Part shown: positions 50,201 through 61,567 of the stretch, piece after piece | How the letters are laid out: each line of letters opens with the position of its first letter | Position numbering within the stretch: position 1 is the stretch's first letter | Assembly: GCA_947652605.1 (NCBI GenBank) | Contig: OX393579.1 | Coordinates: 3,844,001-3,908,000, forward strand | Source: Elmis aenea | Lineage: Eukaryota; Arthropoda; Insecta; Coleoptera; Elmidae | Reading direction: 5' to 3' | DNA length: 64,000 nucleotides | Notes under the pieces: model-generated | The model's input: the letters and a program-made list of their open reading frames with translations, nothing else | What the model was told of the DNA's origin: nothing | Database searches by the model: none | Position numbers and translations under genes: made by a program

Positions 50201-51600
50201 TCTCAACTATTTTGAAATTTAATTTCCAAAGTTATTCAGAAAATTAAAAATTTTGAAAATTTTCCTCGAAAACGGCTCATACGATTTTGTTCAAATTTTA
50301 GTATGTTATAGAGTTTATTTTTCTTAGTATAATGCCGTTTGTCTCAACTATTTTGAAATTTAATTTACAAAGTTATTCAAAAAATTAAAAATTTTGAAAT
50401 TTTTTCTCGAAAACGGCTCATACGATTTTGTTCAAATTTTAGTATGTTATAGAGTTTATTTTTCTTAGTATAATGCCGTTTGTCTCAACTATTTTGAAAT
50501 TTAATTTACAAAGTTATTCAGAAAATTAAAAATTTTGAAAATTTTTCTCGAAAACGGCTCTTACGATTTTGTTCAAATTTTAGTATGTTATAGAGTTTAT
50601 TTTTCTTAGTATAATGCCGTTTGTCTCAACTATTTTGAAATTTAATTTACAAAGTTATTCAGAAAATTAAAAATTTTGAAAATTTTCCTCGAAAACGGCT
50701 CATACGATTTTGTTCAAATTTTAGTATGTTATAGAGTTTATATTTCTTAGTATAATGCCGTTTGTCTCAACTATTTTGAAATTTAATTTCCAAAGTTATT
50801 CAGAAAATTAAAAATTTTGAAAATTTTCCTCGAAAACGGCTCATACGATTTTAATCAAATTTTAGTATGTTATAGAGTTTATTTTTCTTAGTATAATGCC
50901 GTTTGTCTCAACTATTTTGAAATTTAATTTACAAAGTTATTCAAAAAATTAAAAATTTTGAAAATTTTTCTCGAAAACGGCTCATACGATTTTGTTCAAA
51001 TTTTAGTATGTTATAGAGTTTATTTTTCTTAGTATAATGCCGTTTGTCTCAACTATTTTGAAATTTAATTTACAAAGTTATTCAGAAAATTAAAAATTTT
51101 GAAAATTTTCCTCGAAAACGGCTCATACGATTTTGTTCAAATTTTAGTATGTTATAGAGTTTATTTTTCTTAGTATAATGCCGTTCGTCTCCACTATTTT
51201 GAAATTTAATTTACAAAGTTATTCAAAAAATTAAAAATTTTGAAATTTTTTCTCGAAAACGGCTATTACAATTTTGTTTAAATTTTAGTATGTTATAGAG
51301 TTTATTTTTCTTAGTATAATGCCGTTTGTCTCAACAATTTTGAAATTTAATTTACAAAGTTATTCAGAAAATTAAAAATTTTGAAAATTTTCCTCGAAAA
51401 CGGCTCATACGATTTTGTTCAAATTTTAGTATGTTATAGAGTTTATTTTTCTTAGTATAATGCCGTTTGTCTCAACTATTTTGAAATTTAATTTCCAAAG
51501 TTATTCAGAAAATTATAAATTTTGAAAATTTTCCTCGAAAACGGCTCATACGATTTTGTTCAAATTTTAGTATGTTATAGAGTTTATTTTTCTTAGTATA
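47230..51600 (+). repeat. Mixed zone of both B HOR families
   Basis: ttttaatcaaa-family runs (47230-48075, 48499-49626, 50332-51177) alternate with pieces of the 11-mer (48076-48498, 49627-50331, 51178-51600). At 48076 and 51178 a cgttcgtctccac copy follows directly on a ttttaatcaaa-family copy, without the gttggtctc copy that precedes it in every 11-mer. taatca positions: 47750, 49019, 49442, 50852. One copy has cagaaaattataaatttt near 51510. Confidence 0.86.
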
Positions 51601-53635
51601 ATGCCGTTTGTCTCAACTATTTTGAAATTTAATTTACAAAGTTATTCAAAAAATTAAAAATTTTGAAATTTTTTCTCGAAAACGGCTCATACGATTTTGT
51701 TCAAATTTTAGTATGTTATAGAGTTTATTTTTCTTAGTATAATGCCGTTTGTCTCAACTATTTTGAAATTTAATTTACAAAGTTATTCAGAAAATTAAAA
51801 ATTTTGAAAATTTTTCTCGAAAACGGCTCTTACGATTTTGTTCAAATTTTAGTATGTTATAGAGTTTATTTTTCTTAGTATAATGCCGTTTGTCTCAACT
51901 ATTTTGAAATTTAATTTACAAAGTTATTCAGAAAATTAAAAATTTTGAAAATTTTCCTCGAAAACGGCTCATACGATTTTGTTCAAATTTTAGTATGTTA
52001 TAGAGTTTATATTTCTTAGTATAATGCCGTTTGTCTCAACTATTTTGAAATTTAATTTCCAAAGTTATTCAGAAAATTAAAAATTTTGAAAATTTTCCTC
52101 GAAAACGGCTCATACGATTTTAATCAAATTTTAGTATGTTATAGAGTTTATTTTTCTTAGTATAATGCCGTTTGTCTCAACTATTTTGAAATTTAATTTA
52201 CAAAGTTATTCAAAAAATTAAAAATTTTGAAAATTTTTCTCGAAAACGGCTCATACGATTTTGTTCAAATTTTAGTATGTTATAGAGTTTATTTTTCTTA
52301 GTATAATGCCGTTTGTCTCAACTATTTTGAAATTTAATTTACAAAGTTATTCAGAAAATTAAAAATTTTGAAAATTTTCCTCGAAAACGGCTCATACGAT
52401 TTTGTTCAAATTTTAGTATGTTATAGAGTTTATATTTCTTAGTATAATGCCGTTTGTCTCAACTATTTTGAAATTTAATTTCCAAAGTTATTCAGAAAAT
52501 TAAAAATTTTGAAAATTTTCCTCGAAAACGGCTCATACGATTTTAATCAAATTTTAGTATGTTATAGAGTTTATTTTTCTTAGTATAATGCCGTTTGTCT
52601 CAACTATTTTGAAATTTAATTTACAAAGTTATTCAAAAAATTAAAAATTTTGAAAATTTTTCTCGAAAACGGCTCATACGATTTTGTTCAAATTTTAGTA
52701 TGTTATAGAGTTTATTTTTCTTAGTATAATGCCGTTTGTCTCAACTATTTTGAAATTTAATTTACAAAGTTATTCAGAAAATTAAAAATTTTGAAAATTT
52801 TTCTCGAAAACGGCTTTTACGATTTTGTTCAAATTTTAGTATGTTATAGAGTTTATTTTTCTTAGTATAATGCCGTTTGTCTCAACTATTTTGAAATTTA
52901 ATTTACAAAGTTATTCAGAAAATTAAAAATTTTGAAAATTTTCCTCGAAAACGGCTCATACGATTTTGTTCAAATTTTAGTATGTTATAGAGTTTATATT
53001 TCTTAGTATAATGCCGTTTGTCTCAACTATTTTGAAATTTAATTTCCAAAGTTATTCAGAAAATTAAAAATTTTGAAAATTTTCCTCGAAAACGGCTCAT
53101 ACGATTTTAATCAAATTTTAGTATGTTATAGAGTTTATTTTTCTTAGTATAATGCCGTTTGTCTCAACTATTTTGAAATTTAATTTACAAAGTTATTCAA
53201 AAAATTAAAAATTTTGAAAATTTTTCTCGAAAACGGCTCATACGATTTTGTTCAAATTTTAGTATGTTATAGAGTTTATTTTTCTTAGTATAATGCCGTT
53301 TGTCTCAACTATTTTGAAATTTAATTTACAAAGTTATTCAGAAAATTAAAAATTTTGAAAATTTTTCTCGAAAACGGCTCCTACGATTTTGTTCAAATTT
53401 TAGTATGTTATAGAGTTTATTTTTCTTAGTATAATGCCGTTTGTCTCAACTATTTTGAAAGTTAATTTACAAAGTTATTCAGAAAATTTAAAATTTTGAA
53501 ATTTTTTCTCGAAAACGGCTTTTACGATTTTGTTCAAATTTTAGTATGTTATAGAGTTTATTTTTCTTAGTATAATGCCGTTTGTCGCAACTATTTTGAA
53601 ATTTAATTTCCAAAGTTATTCAAAAAATTAAAAAT
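51601..53635 (+). repeat. ttttaatcaaa-family B block closing array 19
   Basis: taatca occurs at 52121, 52544 and 53108, exactly 31,818 bp after 20303, 20726 and 21290 in array 10. The match in monomer order runs from about 51742 to the A boundary and on into blocks 20 and array 20. The closing gtcgcaac copy has ttccaaag here but ttacaaag in array 10. Confidence 0.87.
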
Positions 53636-54070
53636 CGTATTTAGGGGCTAATAATCCTTAATTAGCTCATAACTAACGTGTATAAGAAGTTTGAAGCCAT
53701 TTGCTGTAGTTTTAAGAAAATCGATTTTTTTGTCGAAAAAAGTGCAAAGACTATAGCCTTTGTACTTTTCCCATTTTTCGCGAAAAATTAAAAATCGTAT
53801 TTAGGGGCTAATAATCCTTAACTTGCTAATAACTAACGTGTATAAGAAGTTTGAAGCCATTTGCTGTAGTTTTAAGAAAATCGATTTTTTTGTCGAAAAA
53901 AGTGCAAAGACTTATAGCCTTTGTACTTTTCCCATTTTTCGCGAAAAATTAAAAATCGTATTTAGGGGCTAATAATCCTTAACTTGCTAATAACTAACGT
54001 GTATAAGAAGTTTGAAGCCGTTTGCTATAGTTTTAAGAAAATCGATTTTTTTGTCGAAAAAAGTGCAAAG
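53636..54070 (+). repeat. A block 20, triplet of the acttatag type
   Basis: Copies start at 53636, 53796 and 53957, with gacttatagcc in the middle copy and gaagccgtttgctatag in the last. Counterpart of block 11 at +31,818. Confidence 0.96.
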
Positions 54071-55136
54071 CCTTTTTTTCTTAGTATTATGCCGTTTGTC
54101 TCAACTATTTTGAAATTTAATTTACAAAGTTATTCAAAAAATTAAAAATTTTGAAAATTTATCTCGAAAACGGCTCTTACGATTTTGTTTAAATTTTAGT
54201 ATGTTATACAGTTTATTTTTCTTAGTATAATGCCGTTTGTCTCAACTATTTTGAAATTTAATTTACAAAGTTATTCAAAAAATTAAAAATTTTGAAATTT
54301 TTTCTCGAAAACGGCTTTTACGATTTTGTTCAAATTTTAGTATGTTATACAGTTTATTTTTCTTAGTATAATGCCGTTTGTCTCAACTATTTTGAAATTT
54401 AATTTACAAAGTTATTCAGAAAATTAAAAATTTTGAAAATTTTCCTCGAAAACGGCTCATACGATTTTGTTCAAATTTTAGTATGTTATAGAGTTTATTT
54501 TTCTTAGTATAATGCCGTTTGTCTCAACTATTTTGAAATTTAATTTCCAAAGTTATTCAAAAAATTAAAAATTTTGAAAATTTTCCTCGAAAACGGCTCA
54601 TACGATTTTGTTCAAATTTTAGTATGTTATAGAGTTTATTTTTCTTAGTATAATGCCGTTTGTCTCAACTATTTTGAAATTTAATTTCCAAAGTTATTCA
54701 AAAAATTAAAAATTTTGAAAATTTTCCTCGAAAACGGCTCATACGATTTTGTTCAAATTTTAGTATGTTATAGAGTTTATTTTTCTTAGTATAATGCCGT
54801 TTGTCTCAACTATTTTGAAATTAAATTTACAAAGTTATTCAGAAAATTAAAAATTTTGAAAATTTTTCTCGAAAACGGCTTTTACGATTTTAGTCAAATT
54901 TTAGTATGTTATAGAGTTTGTTTTTCTTAGTATAATGCCGTTTGTCTCAACTATTTTGAAATTTAATTTACAAAGTTATTCAAAAAATTAAAAATTTTGA
55001 AATTTTTTCTCGAAAACGGCTCTTACGATTTTGTTCAAATTTTAGTATGTTATAGAATTTATTTTTCTTAGTATAATGCCGTTTGTCGCAACTATTTTGA
55101 AATTTAATTTCCAAAGTTATTCAAAAAATTAAAAAT
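54071..55136 (+). repeat. B array 20: 7 full monomers plus a truncated one
   Basis: Same order as array 11, but its ttttagtcaaa copy has ggctttt instead of ctctt (about 54880). Arrays 21 and 22 share that allele. Confidence 0.95.
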
Positions 55137-55568
55137 CGTATTTAGGGGCTAATAATCCTTAATTAGCTCATAACTAACGTGTATAAGAAGTTTGAAGCCA
55201 TTTGCTGTAGTTTTAAGAAAATCGATTTTTTTGTCGAAAAAAGTGCAGACTATAGCCTTTGTACTTTTCCCATTTTTCGCGAAAAATTAAAAATCGTATT
55301 TAGGGGCTAATAATCCTTAACTTGCTAATAACTAACGTGTATAAGAAGTTTGAAGCCATTTGCTGTAGTTTTAAGAAAATCGATTTTTTTGTCGAAAAAA
55401 GTGCAAAGACTATAGCCTTTGTACTTTTCCCATTTTTCGCGAAAAATTAAAAATCGTATTTAGGGGCTAATAATCCTTAACTTGCTAATAACTAACGTGT
55501 ATAAGAAGTTTGAAGCCATTTGCTATAGTTTTAAGAAAATCGATTTTTTTGTCGAAAAAAGTGCAAAG
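55137..55568 (+). repeat. A block 21, triplet
   Basis: Copies start at 55137, 55295 and 55455. The first is 158 bp because of the gtgcagac deletion, the same change as in block 9. Confidence 0.96.
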
Positions 55569-56352
55569 CCTTTTTTTCTTAGTATTATGCCGTTTGTCTC
55601 AACTATTTTGAAATTTAATTTACAAAGTTATTCAAAAAATTAAAAATTTTGAAATTTTTCCTCGAAAACGGCTTTTACGATTTTGTTCAAATTTTAGTAT
55701 GTTATACAGTTTATTTTTCTTAGTATAATGCCGTTTGTCTTAACAATTTTGAAATTTAATTTACAAAGTTATTCAGAAAATTAAAAATTTTGAAAATTTT
55801 CCTCGAAAACGGCTCATACGATTTTGTTCAAATTTTAGTATGTTATAGAGTTTATTTTTCTTAGTATAATGCCGTTTGTCTCAACTATTTTGAAATTTAA
55901 TTTCCAAAGTTATTCAAAAAATTAAAAATTTTGAAAATTTTTCTCGAAAACGGCTAATACGATTTTGTTCAAATTTTAGTATGTTATAGAGTTTATTTTT
56001 CTTAGTATAATGCCGTTTGTCTCAACTATTTTGAAATTAAATTTACAAAGTTATTCAGAAAATTAAAAATTTTGAAAATTTTTCTCGAAAACGGCTTTTA
56101 CGATTTTAGTCAAATTTTAGTATGTTATAGAGTTTGTTTTTCTTAGTATAATGCCGTTTGTCTCAACTATTTTGAAATTTAATTTACAAAGTTATTCAAA
56201 AAATTAAAAATTTTGAAATTTTTTCTCGAAAACGGCTCTTACGATTTTGTTCAAATTTTAGTATGTTATAGAATTTATTTTTCTTAGTATAATGCCGTTT
56301 GTCGCAACTATTTTGAAATTTAATTTCCAAAGTTATTCAAAAAATTAAAAAT
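55569..56352 (+). repeat. B array 21: 5 full monomers plus a truncated one
   Basis: Order: gaaatttttcctcg/ggctttt; gtcttaacaatt; ttcc with ggctaat; gaaattaaattt with ggctttt, ttttagtcaaa and gtttgttttt; ctctt with ttatagaattt; then the gtcgcaac copy. It looks like a shortened array 20-type sequence. Confidence 0.95.
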
Positions 56353-56786
56353 CGTATTTAGGGGCTAATAATCCTTAATTAGCTCATAACTAACGTGTAT
56401 AAGAAGTTTGAAGCCATTTGCTGTAGTTTTAAGAAAATCGATTTTTTTGTCGAAAAAAGTGCAAAGACTATAGCCTTTGTACTTTTCCCATTTTTCGCGA
56501 AAAATTAAAAATCGTATTTAGGGGCTAATAATCCTTAACTTGCTAATAACTAACGTGTATAAGAAGTTTGAAGCCATTTGCTGTAGTTTTAAGAAAATCG
56601 ATTTTTTTGTCGAAAAAAGTGCAAAGACTATAGCCTTTGTACTTTTCCCATTTTTCGCGAAAAATTAAAAATCGTATTTAGGGGCTAATAATCCTTAACT
56701 TGCTAATAACTAACGTGTATAAGAAGTTTGAAGCCATTTGCTATAGTTTTAAGAAAATCGATTTTTTTGTCGAAAAAAGTGCAAAG
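56353..56786 (+). repeat. A block 22, triplet
   Basis: Copies start at 56353, 56513 and 56673, of standard type with ttaattagctcataac in the first copy. Confidence 0.96.
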
Positions 56787-57429
56787 CCTTTTTTTCTTAG
56801 TATTATGCCGTTTGTCTCAACTATTTTGAAATTTAATTTACAAAGTTATTCAAAAAATTAAAAATTTTGAAATTTTTCCTCGAAAACGGCTTTTACGATT
56901 TTGTTCAAATTTTAGTATGTTATACAGTTTATTTTTCTTAGTATAATGCCGTTTGTCTTAACAATTTTGAAATTTAATTTACAAAGTTATTCAGAAAATT
57001 AAAAATTTTGAAAATTTTCCTCGAAAACGGCTCATACGATTTTGTTCAAATTTTAGTATGTTATAGAGTTTATTTTTCTTAGTATAATGCCGTTTGTCTC
57101 AACTATTTTGAAATTTAATTTCCAAAGTTATTCAGAAAATTAAAAATTTTGAAAATTTTTCTCGAAAACGGCTTTTACGATTTTAGTCAAATTTTAGTAT
57201 GTTATAGAGTTTGTTTTTCTTAGTATAATGCCGTTTGTCTCAACTATTTTGAAATTTAATTTACAAAGTTATTCAAAAAATTAAAAATTTTGAAATTTTT
57301 TCTCGAAAACGGCTCTTACGATTTTGTTCAAATTTTAGTATGTTATAGAATTTATTTTTCTTAGTATAATGCCGTTTGTCGCAACTATTTTGAAATTTAA
57401 TTTCCAAAGTTATTCAAAAAATTAAAAAT
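56787..57429 (+). repeat. B array 22: 4 full monomers plus a truncated one
   Basis: It matches array 21 less one monomer. The copy at 57087 has the left half of array 21's third monomer (ttcc) and the right half of its fourth (cagaaaa, ggctttt, ttttagtcaaa, gtttgttttt), which is what a single in-register unequal exchange gives. Confidence 0.94.
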
Positions 57430-57863
57430 CGTATTTAGGGGCTAATAATCCTTAATTAGCTCATAACTAACGTGTATAAGAAGTTTGAAGCCATTTGCTG
57501 TAGTTTTAAGAAAATCGATTTTTTTGTCGAAAAAAGTGCAAAGACTATAGCCTTTGTACTTTTCCCATTTTTCGCGAAAAATTAAAAATCGTATTTAGGG
57601 GCTAATAATCCTTAACTTGCTAATAACTAACGTGTATAAGAAGTTTGAAGCCATTTGCTGTAGTTTTAAGAAAATCGATTTTTTTGTCGAAAAAAGTGCA
57701 AAGACTATAGCCTTTGTACTTTTCCCATTTTTCGCGAAAAATTAAAAATCGTATTTAGGGGCTAATAATCCTTAACTTGCTAATAACTAACGTGTATAAG
57801 AAGTTTGAAGCCATTTGCTATAGTTTTAAGAAAATCGATTTTTTTGTCGAAAAAAGTGCAAAG
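57430..57863 (+). repeat. A block 23, triplet
   Basis: Copies start at 57430, 57590 and 57750, of standard type. It lies 1,077 bp after block 22 (513 + 4 x 141). Confidence 0.96.
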
Positions 57864-58929
57864 CCTTTTTTTCTTAGTATTATGCCGTTTGTCTCAACTA
57901 TTTTGAAATTTAATTTACAAAGTTATTCAAAAAATTAAAAATTTTGAAATTTTTCCTCGAAAACGGCTTTTACGATTTTGTTCAAATTTTAGTATGTTAT
58001 ACAGTTTATTTTTCTTAGTATAATGCCGTTTGTCTTAACAATTTTGAAATTTAATTTACAAAGTTATTCAGAAAATTAAAAATTTTGAAAATTTTCCTCG
58101 AAAACGGCTCATACGATTTTGTTCAAATTTTAGTATGTTATAGAGTTTATTTTTCTTAGTATAATGCCGTTTGTCTCAACTATTTTGAAATTTAATTTCC
58201 AAAGTTATTCAAAAAATTAAAAATTTTGAAAATTTTCCTCGAAAACGGCTCATACGATTTTGTTCAAATTTTAGTATGTTATAGAGTTTATTTTTCTTAG
58301 TATAATGCCGTTTGTCTCAACTATTTTGAAATTTAATTTACAAAGTTATACAAAAAATTAAAAATTTTGAAAATTTTTCTTGAAAACGGCTCATACGATT
58401 TTGTTCAAATTTTAGTATGTTATAGAGTTTATTTTTCTTAGTATAATGCCGTTTGTCTCAACTATTTTGAAATTTAATTTACAAAGTTATTCAAAAAATT
58501 AAAAATTTTGAAAATTTTCCTCGAAAACGGCTCATACGATTTTGTTCAAATTTTAGTATGTTATAGAGTTTATTTTTCTTAGTATAATGCCGTTTGTCTC
58601 AACTATTTTGAAATTTAATTTACAAAGTTATTCAGAAAATTAAAAATTTTGAAAATTTTTCTCGAAAACGGCTCTTACGATTTTGTTCAAATTTTAGTAT
58701 GTTATAGAGTTTATTTTTCTTAGTATAATGCCGTTTGTCTCAACTATTTTGAAATTTAATTTACAAAGTTATTCAAAAAATTAAAAATTTTGAAATTTTT
58801 TCTCGAAAACGGCTTTTACGATTTTGTTCAAATTTTAGTATGTTATAGAGTTTATTTTTCTTAGTATAATGCCGTTTGTCGCAACTATTTTGAAATTTAA
58901 TTTCCAAAGTTATTCAAAAAATTAAAAAT
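57864..58929 (+). repeat. B array 23: 7 full monomers plus a truncated one
   Basis: It resembles arrays 12 and 17 in the middle (gtcttaacaatt, then gttatacaaaaa with ttcttgaaaac near 58379) but opens with gaaatttttcctcg/ggctttt like array 21 and ends with an extra ggctttt copy. Confidence 0.95.
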
Positions 58930-59363
58930 CGTATTTAGGGGCTAATAATCCTTAATTTGCTCATAACTAACGTGTATAAGAAGTTTGAAGCCATTTGCTG
59001 TAGTTTTAAGAAAATCGATTTTTTTGTCAAAAAAAGTGCAAAGACTATAGCCTTTGTACTTTTCCCATTTTTCGCGAAAAATTAAAAATCGTATTTAGGG
59101 GCTAATAATCCTTAACTTGCTAATAACTAACGTGTATAAGAAGTTTGAAGCCATTTGCTGTAGTTTTAAGAAAATCGATTTTTTTGTCGAAAAAAGTGCA
59201 AAGACTATAGCCTTTGTACTTTTCCCATTTTTCGCGAAAAATTAAAAATCGTATTTAGGGGCTAATAATCCTTAACTTGCTAATAACTAACGTGTATAAG
59301 AAGTTTGAAGCCATTTGCTATAGTTTTAAGAAAATCGATTTTTTTGTCGAAAAAAGTGCAAAG
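58930..59363 (+). repeat. A block 24, triplet
   Basis: Copies start at 58930, 59090 and 59250. The first has taatttgctcataac, the allele of blocks 2 and 3 rather than of its neighbours, and gtcaaaaaaagtg (about 59027), which weakens the T6/A6 hairpin loop motif. Confidence 0.96.
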
Positions 59364-61133
59364 CCTTTTTTTCTTAGTATTATGCCGTTTGTCTCAACTA
59401 TTTTGAAATTTAATTTACAAAGTTATTCAAAAAATTAAAAATTTTGAAATTTTTTCTCGAAAACGGCTCTTACGATTTTGTTCAAATTTTAGTATGTTGT
59501 ACAGTTTATTTTTCTAGTATAATGCCGTTTGTCTCAACTATTTTGAAATTTAATTTACAAAGTTATTCAAAAAATTAAAAATTTTGAAAATTTATCTCGA
59601 AAACGGCTTTTACGATTTTGTTCAAATTTTAGTATGTTATACAGTTTATTTTTCTTAGTATAATGCCGTTTGTCTCAACAATTTTGAAATTTAATTTACA
59701 AAGTTATTCAGAAAATTAAAAATTTTGAAATTTTTTCTCGAAAACGGCTCTTACGATTTTGTTCAAATTTTAGTATGTTATACAGTTTATTTTTCTTAAT
59801 ATAATGCCGTTTGTCTCAACAATTTTGAAATTTAATTTACAAAGTTATTCAGAAAATTAAAAATTTTGAAAATTTTGCTCGAAAACGGCTCATACGATTT
59901 TGTTCAAATTTTAGTATGTTATAGAGTTTATTTTTCTTAGTATAATGCCGTTTGTCTCAACTATTTTGAAATTTAATTTCCAAAGTTATTCAAAAAATTA
60001 AAAATTTTGAAAATTTTCCTCGAAAACGGCTCATACGATTTTGTTCAAATTTTAGTATGTTATAGAGTTTATTTTTCTTAGTATAATGCCGTTTGTCTCA
60101 ACTATTTTGAAATTTAATTTACAAAGTTATACAAAAAATTAAAAATTTTGAAAATTTTTCTCGAAAACGGCTCTTACGATTTTGTTCAAATTTTAGTATG
60201 TTATACAGTTTATTTTTCTTAGTATAATGCCGTTTGTCTCAACAATTTTGAAATTTAATTTACAAAGTTATTCAGAAAATTAAAAATTTTGAAAATTTTC
60301 CTCGAAAACGGCTCATACGATTTTGTTCAAATTTTAGTATGTTATAGAGTTAATTTTTCTTAGTATAATGCCGTTTGTCTCCACTATTTTGAAATTTAAT
60401 TTACAAAGTTATTCAGAAAATTAAAAATTTTGAAAATTTTCCTCGAAAACGGCTCATACGATTTTGTTCAAATTTTAGTATGTTATAGAGTTTATTTTTC
60501 TTAGTATAATGCCGTTTGTCTCAACTATTTTGAAATTTAATTTACAAAGTTATTCAAAAAATTAAAAATTTTGAAAATTTTCCTCGAAAACGGCTCATAC
60601 GATTTTGTTCAAATTTTAGTATGTTATAGAGTTTATTTTTCTTAGTATAATGCCGTTTGTCTCAACTATTTTGAAATTTAATTTCCAAAGTTATTCAAAA
60701 AATTAAAAATTTTGAAAATTTTCCTCGAAAACGGCTCATACGATTTTGTTCAAATTTTAGTATGTTATAGAGTTTATTTTTCTTAGTATAATGCCGTTTG
60801 TCTCAACTATTTTGAAATTAAATTTACAAAGTTATTCAGAAAATTAAAAATTTTGAAAATTTTTCTCGAAAACGGCTCTTACGATTTTAGTCAAATTTTA
60901 GTATGTTATAGAGTTTGTTTTTCTTAGTATAATGCCGTTTGTCTCAACTATTTTGAAATTTAATTTACAAAGTTATTCAAAAAATTAAAAATTTTGAAAT
61001 TTTTTCTCGAAAACGGCTCTTACGATTTTGTTCAAATTTTAGTATGTTATAGAATTTATTTTTCTTAGTATAATGCCATTTGTCGCAACTATTTTGAAAT
61101 TTAATTTCCAAAGTTATTCAAAAAATTAAAAAT
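59364..61133 (+). repeat. B array 24: 12 full monomers plus a truncated one
   Basis: It is 1 bp short of 12 x 141 + 79. The deletion is a T in ttttctagtat near 59512-59520, the second of only two net indels in B. Private variants cluster here: atgttgtacag (about 59494), cttaatataatg (about 59797), ttttgctcg (about 59874), gagttaattttt (about 60347) and atgccatttgtcgcaac in the boundary copy (about 61074). Confidence 0.95.
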
Positions 61134-61567
61134 CGTATTTAGGGGCTAATAATCCTTAATTAGCTCATAACTAACGTGTATAAGAAGTTTGAAGCCATTT
61201 GCTGTAGTTTTAAGAAAATCGATTTTTTTGTCGAAAAAAGTGCAAAGACTATAGCCTTTGTACTTTTCCCATTTTTCGCGAAAAATTAAAAATCGTATTT
61301 AGGGGCTAATAATCCTTAACTTGCTAATAACTAACGTGTATAAGAAGTTTGAAGCCATTTGCTGTAGTTTTAAGAAAATCGATTTTTTTGTCGAAAAAAG
61401 TGCAAAGACTATAGCCTTTGTACTTTTCCCATTTTTCGCGAAAAATTAAAAATCGTATTTAGGGGCTAATAATCCTTAACTTGCTAATAACTAACGTGTA
61501 TAAGAAGTTTGAAGCCATTTGCTATAGTTTTAAGAAAATCGATTTTTTTGTCGAAAAAAGTGCAAAG
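61134..61567 (+). repeat. A block 25, triplet
   Basis: Copies start at 61134, 61294 and 61454, of standard type. Confidence 0.96.

Larger units (their letters stand above)
32266..53635 (+). repeat. B array 19: 151 full monomers plus a truncated one, uninterrupted
   Basis: This is 21,370 bp of pure B satellite. atgccg starts at 32284 and recurs at 141-bp steps to 53575 with no net gain or loss of a base. Two HOR families make it up: an 11-monomer unit with shorter 10- and 7-monomer derivatives, and the ttttaatcaaa family. It contains no A monomer, so no CENP-B-box-like motif. It ends with the same copies as array 10 (ggctcct, gaaagttaattt, gtcgcaac). Sub-blocks are listed separately. Confidence 0.95.
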
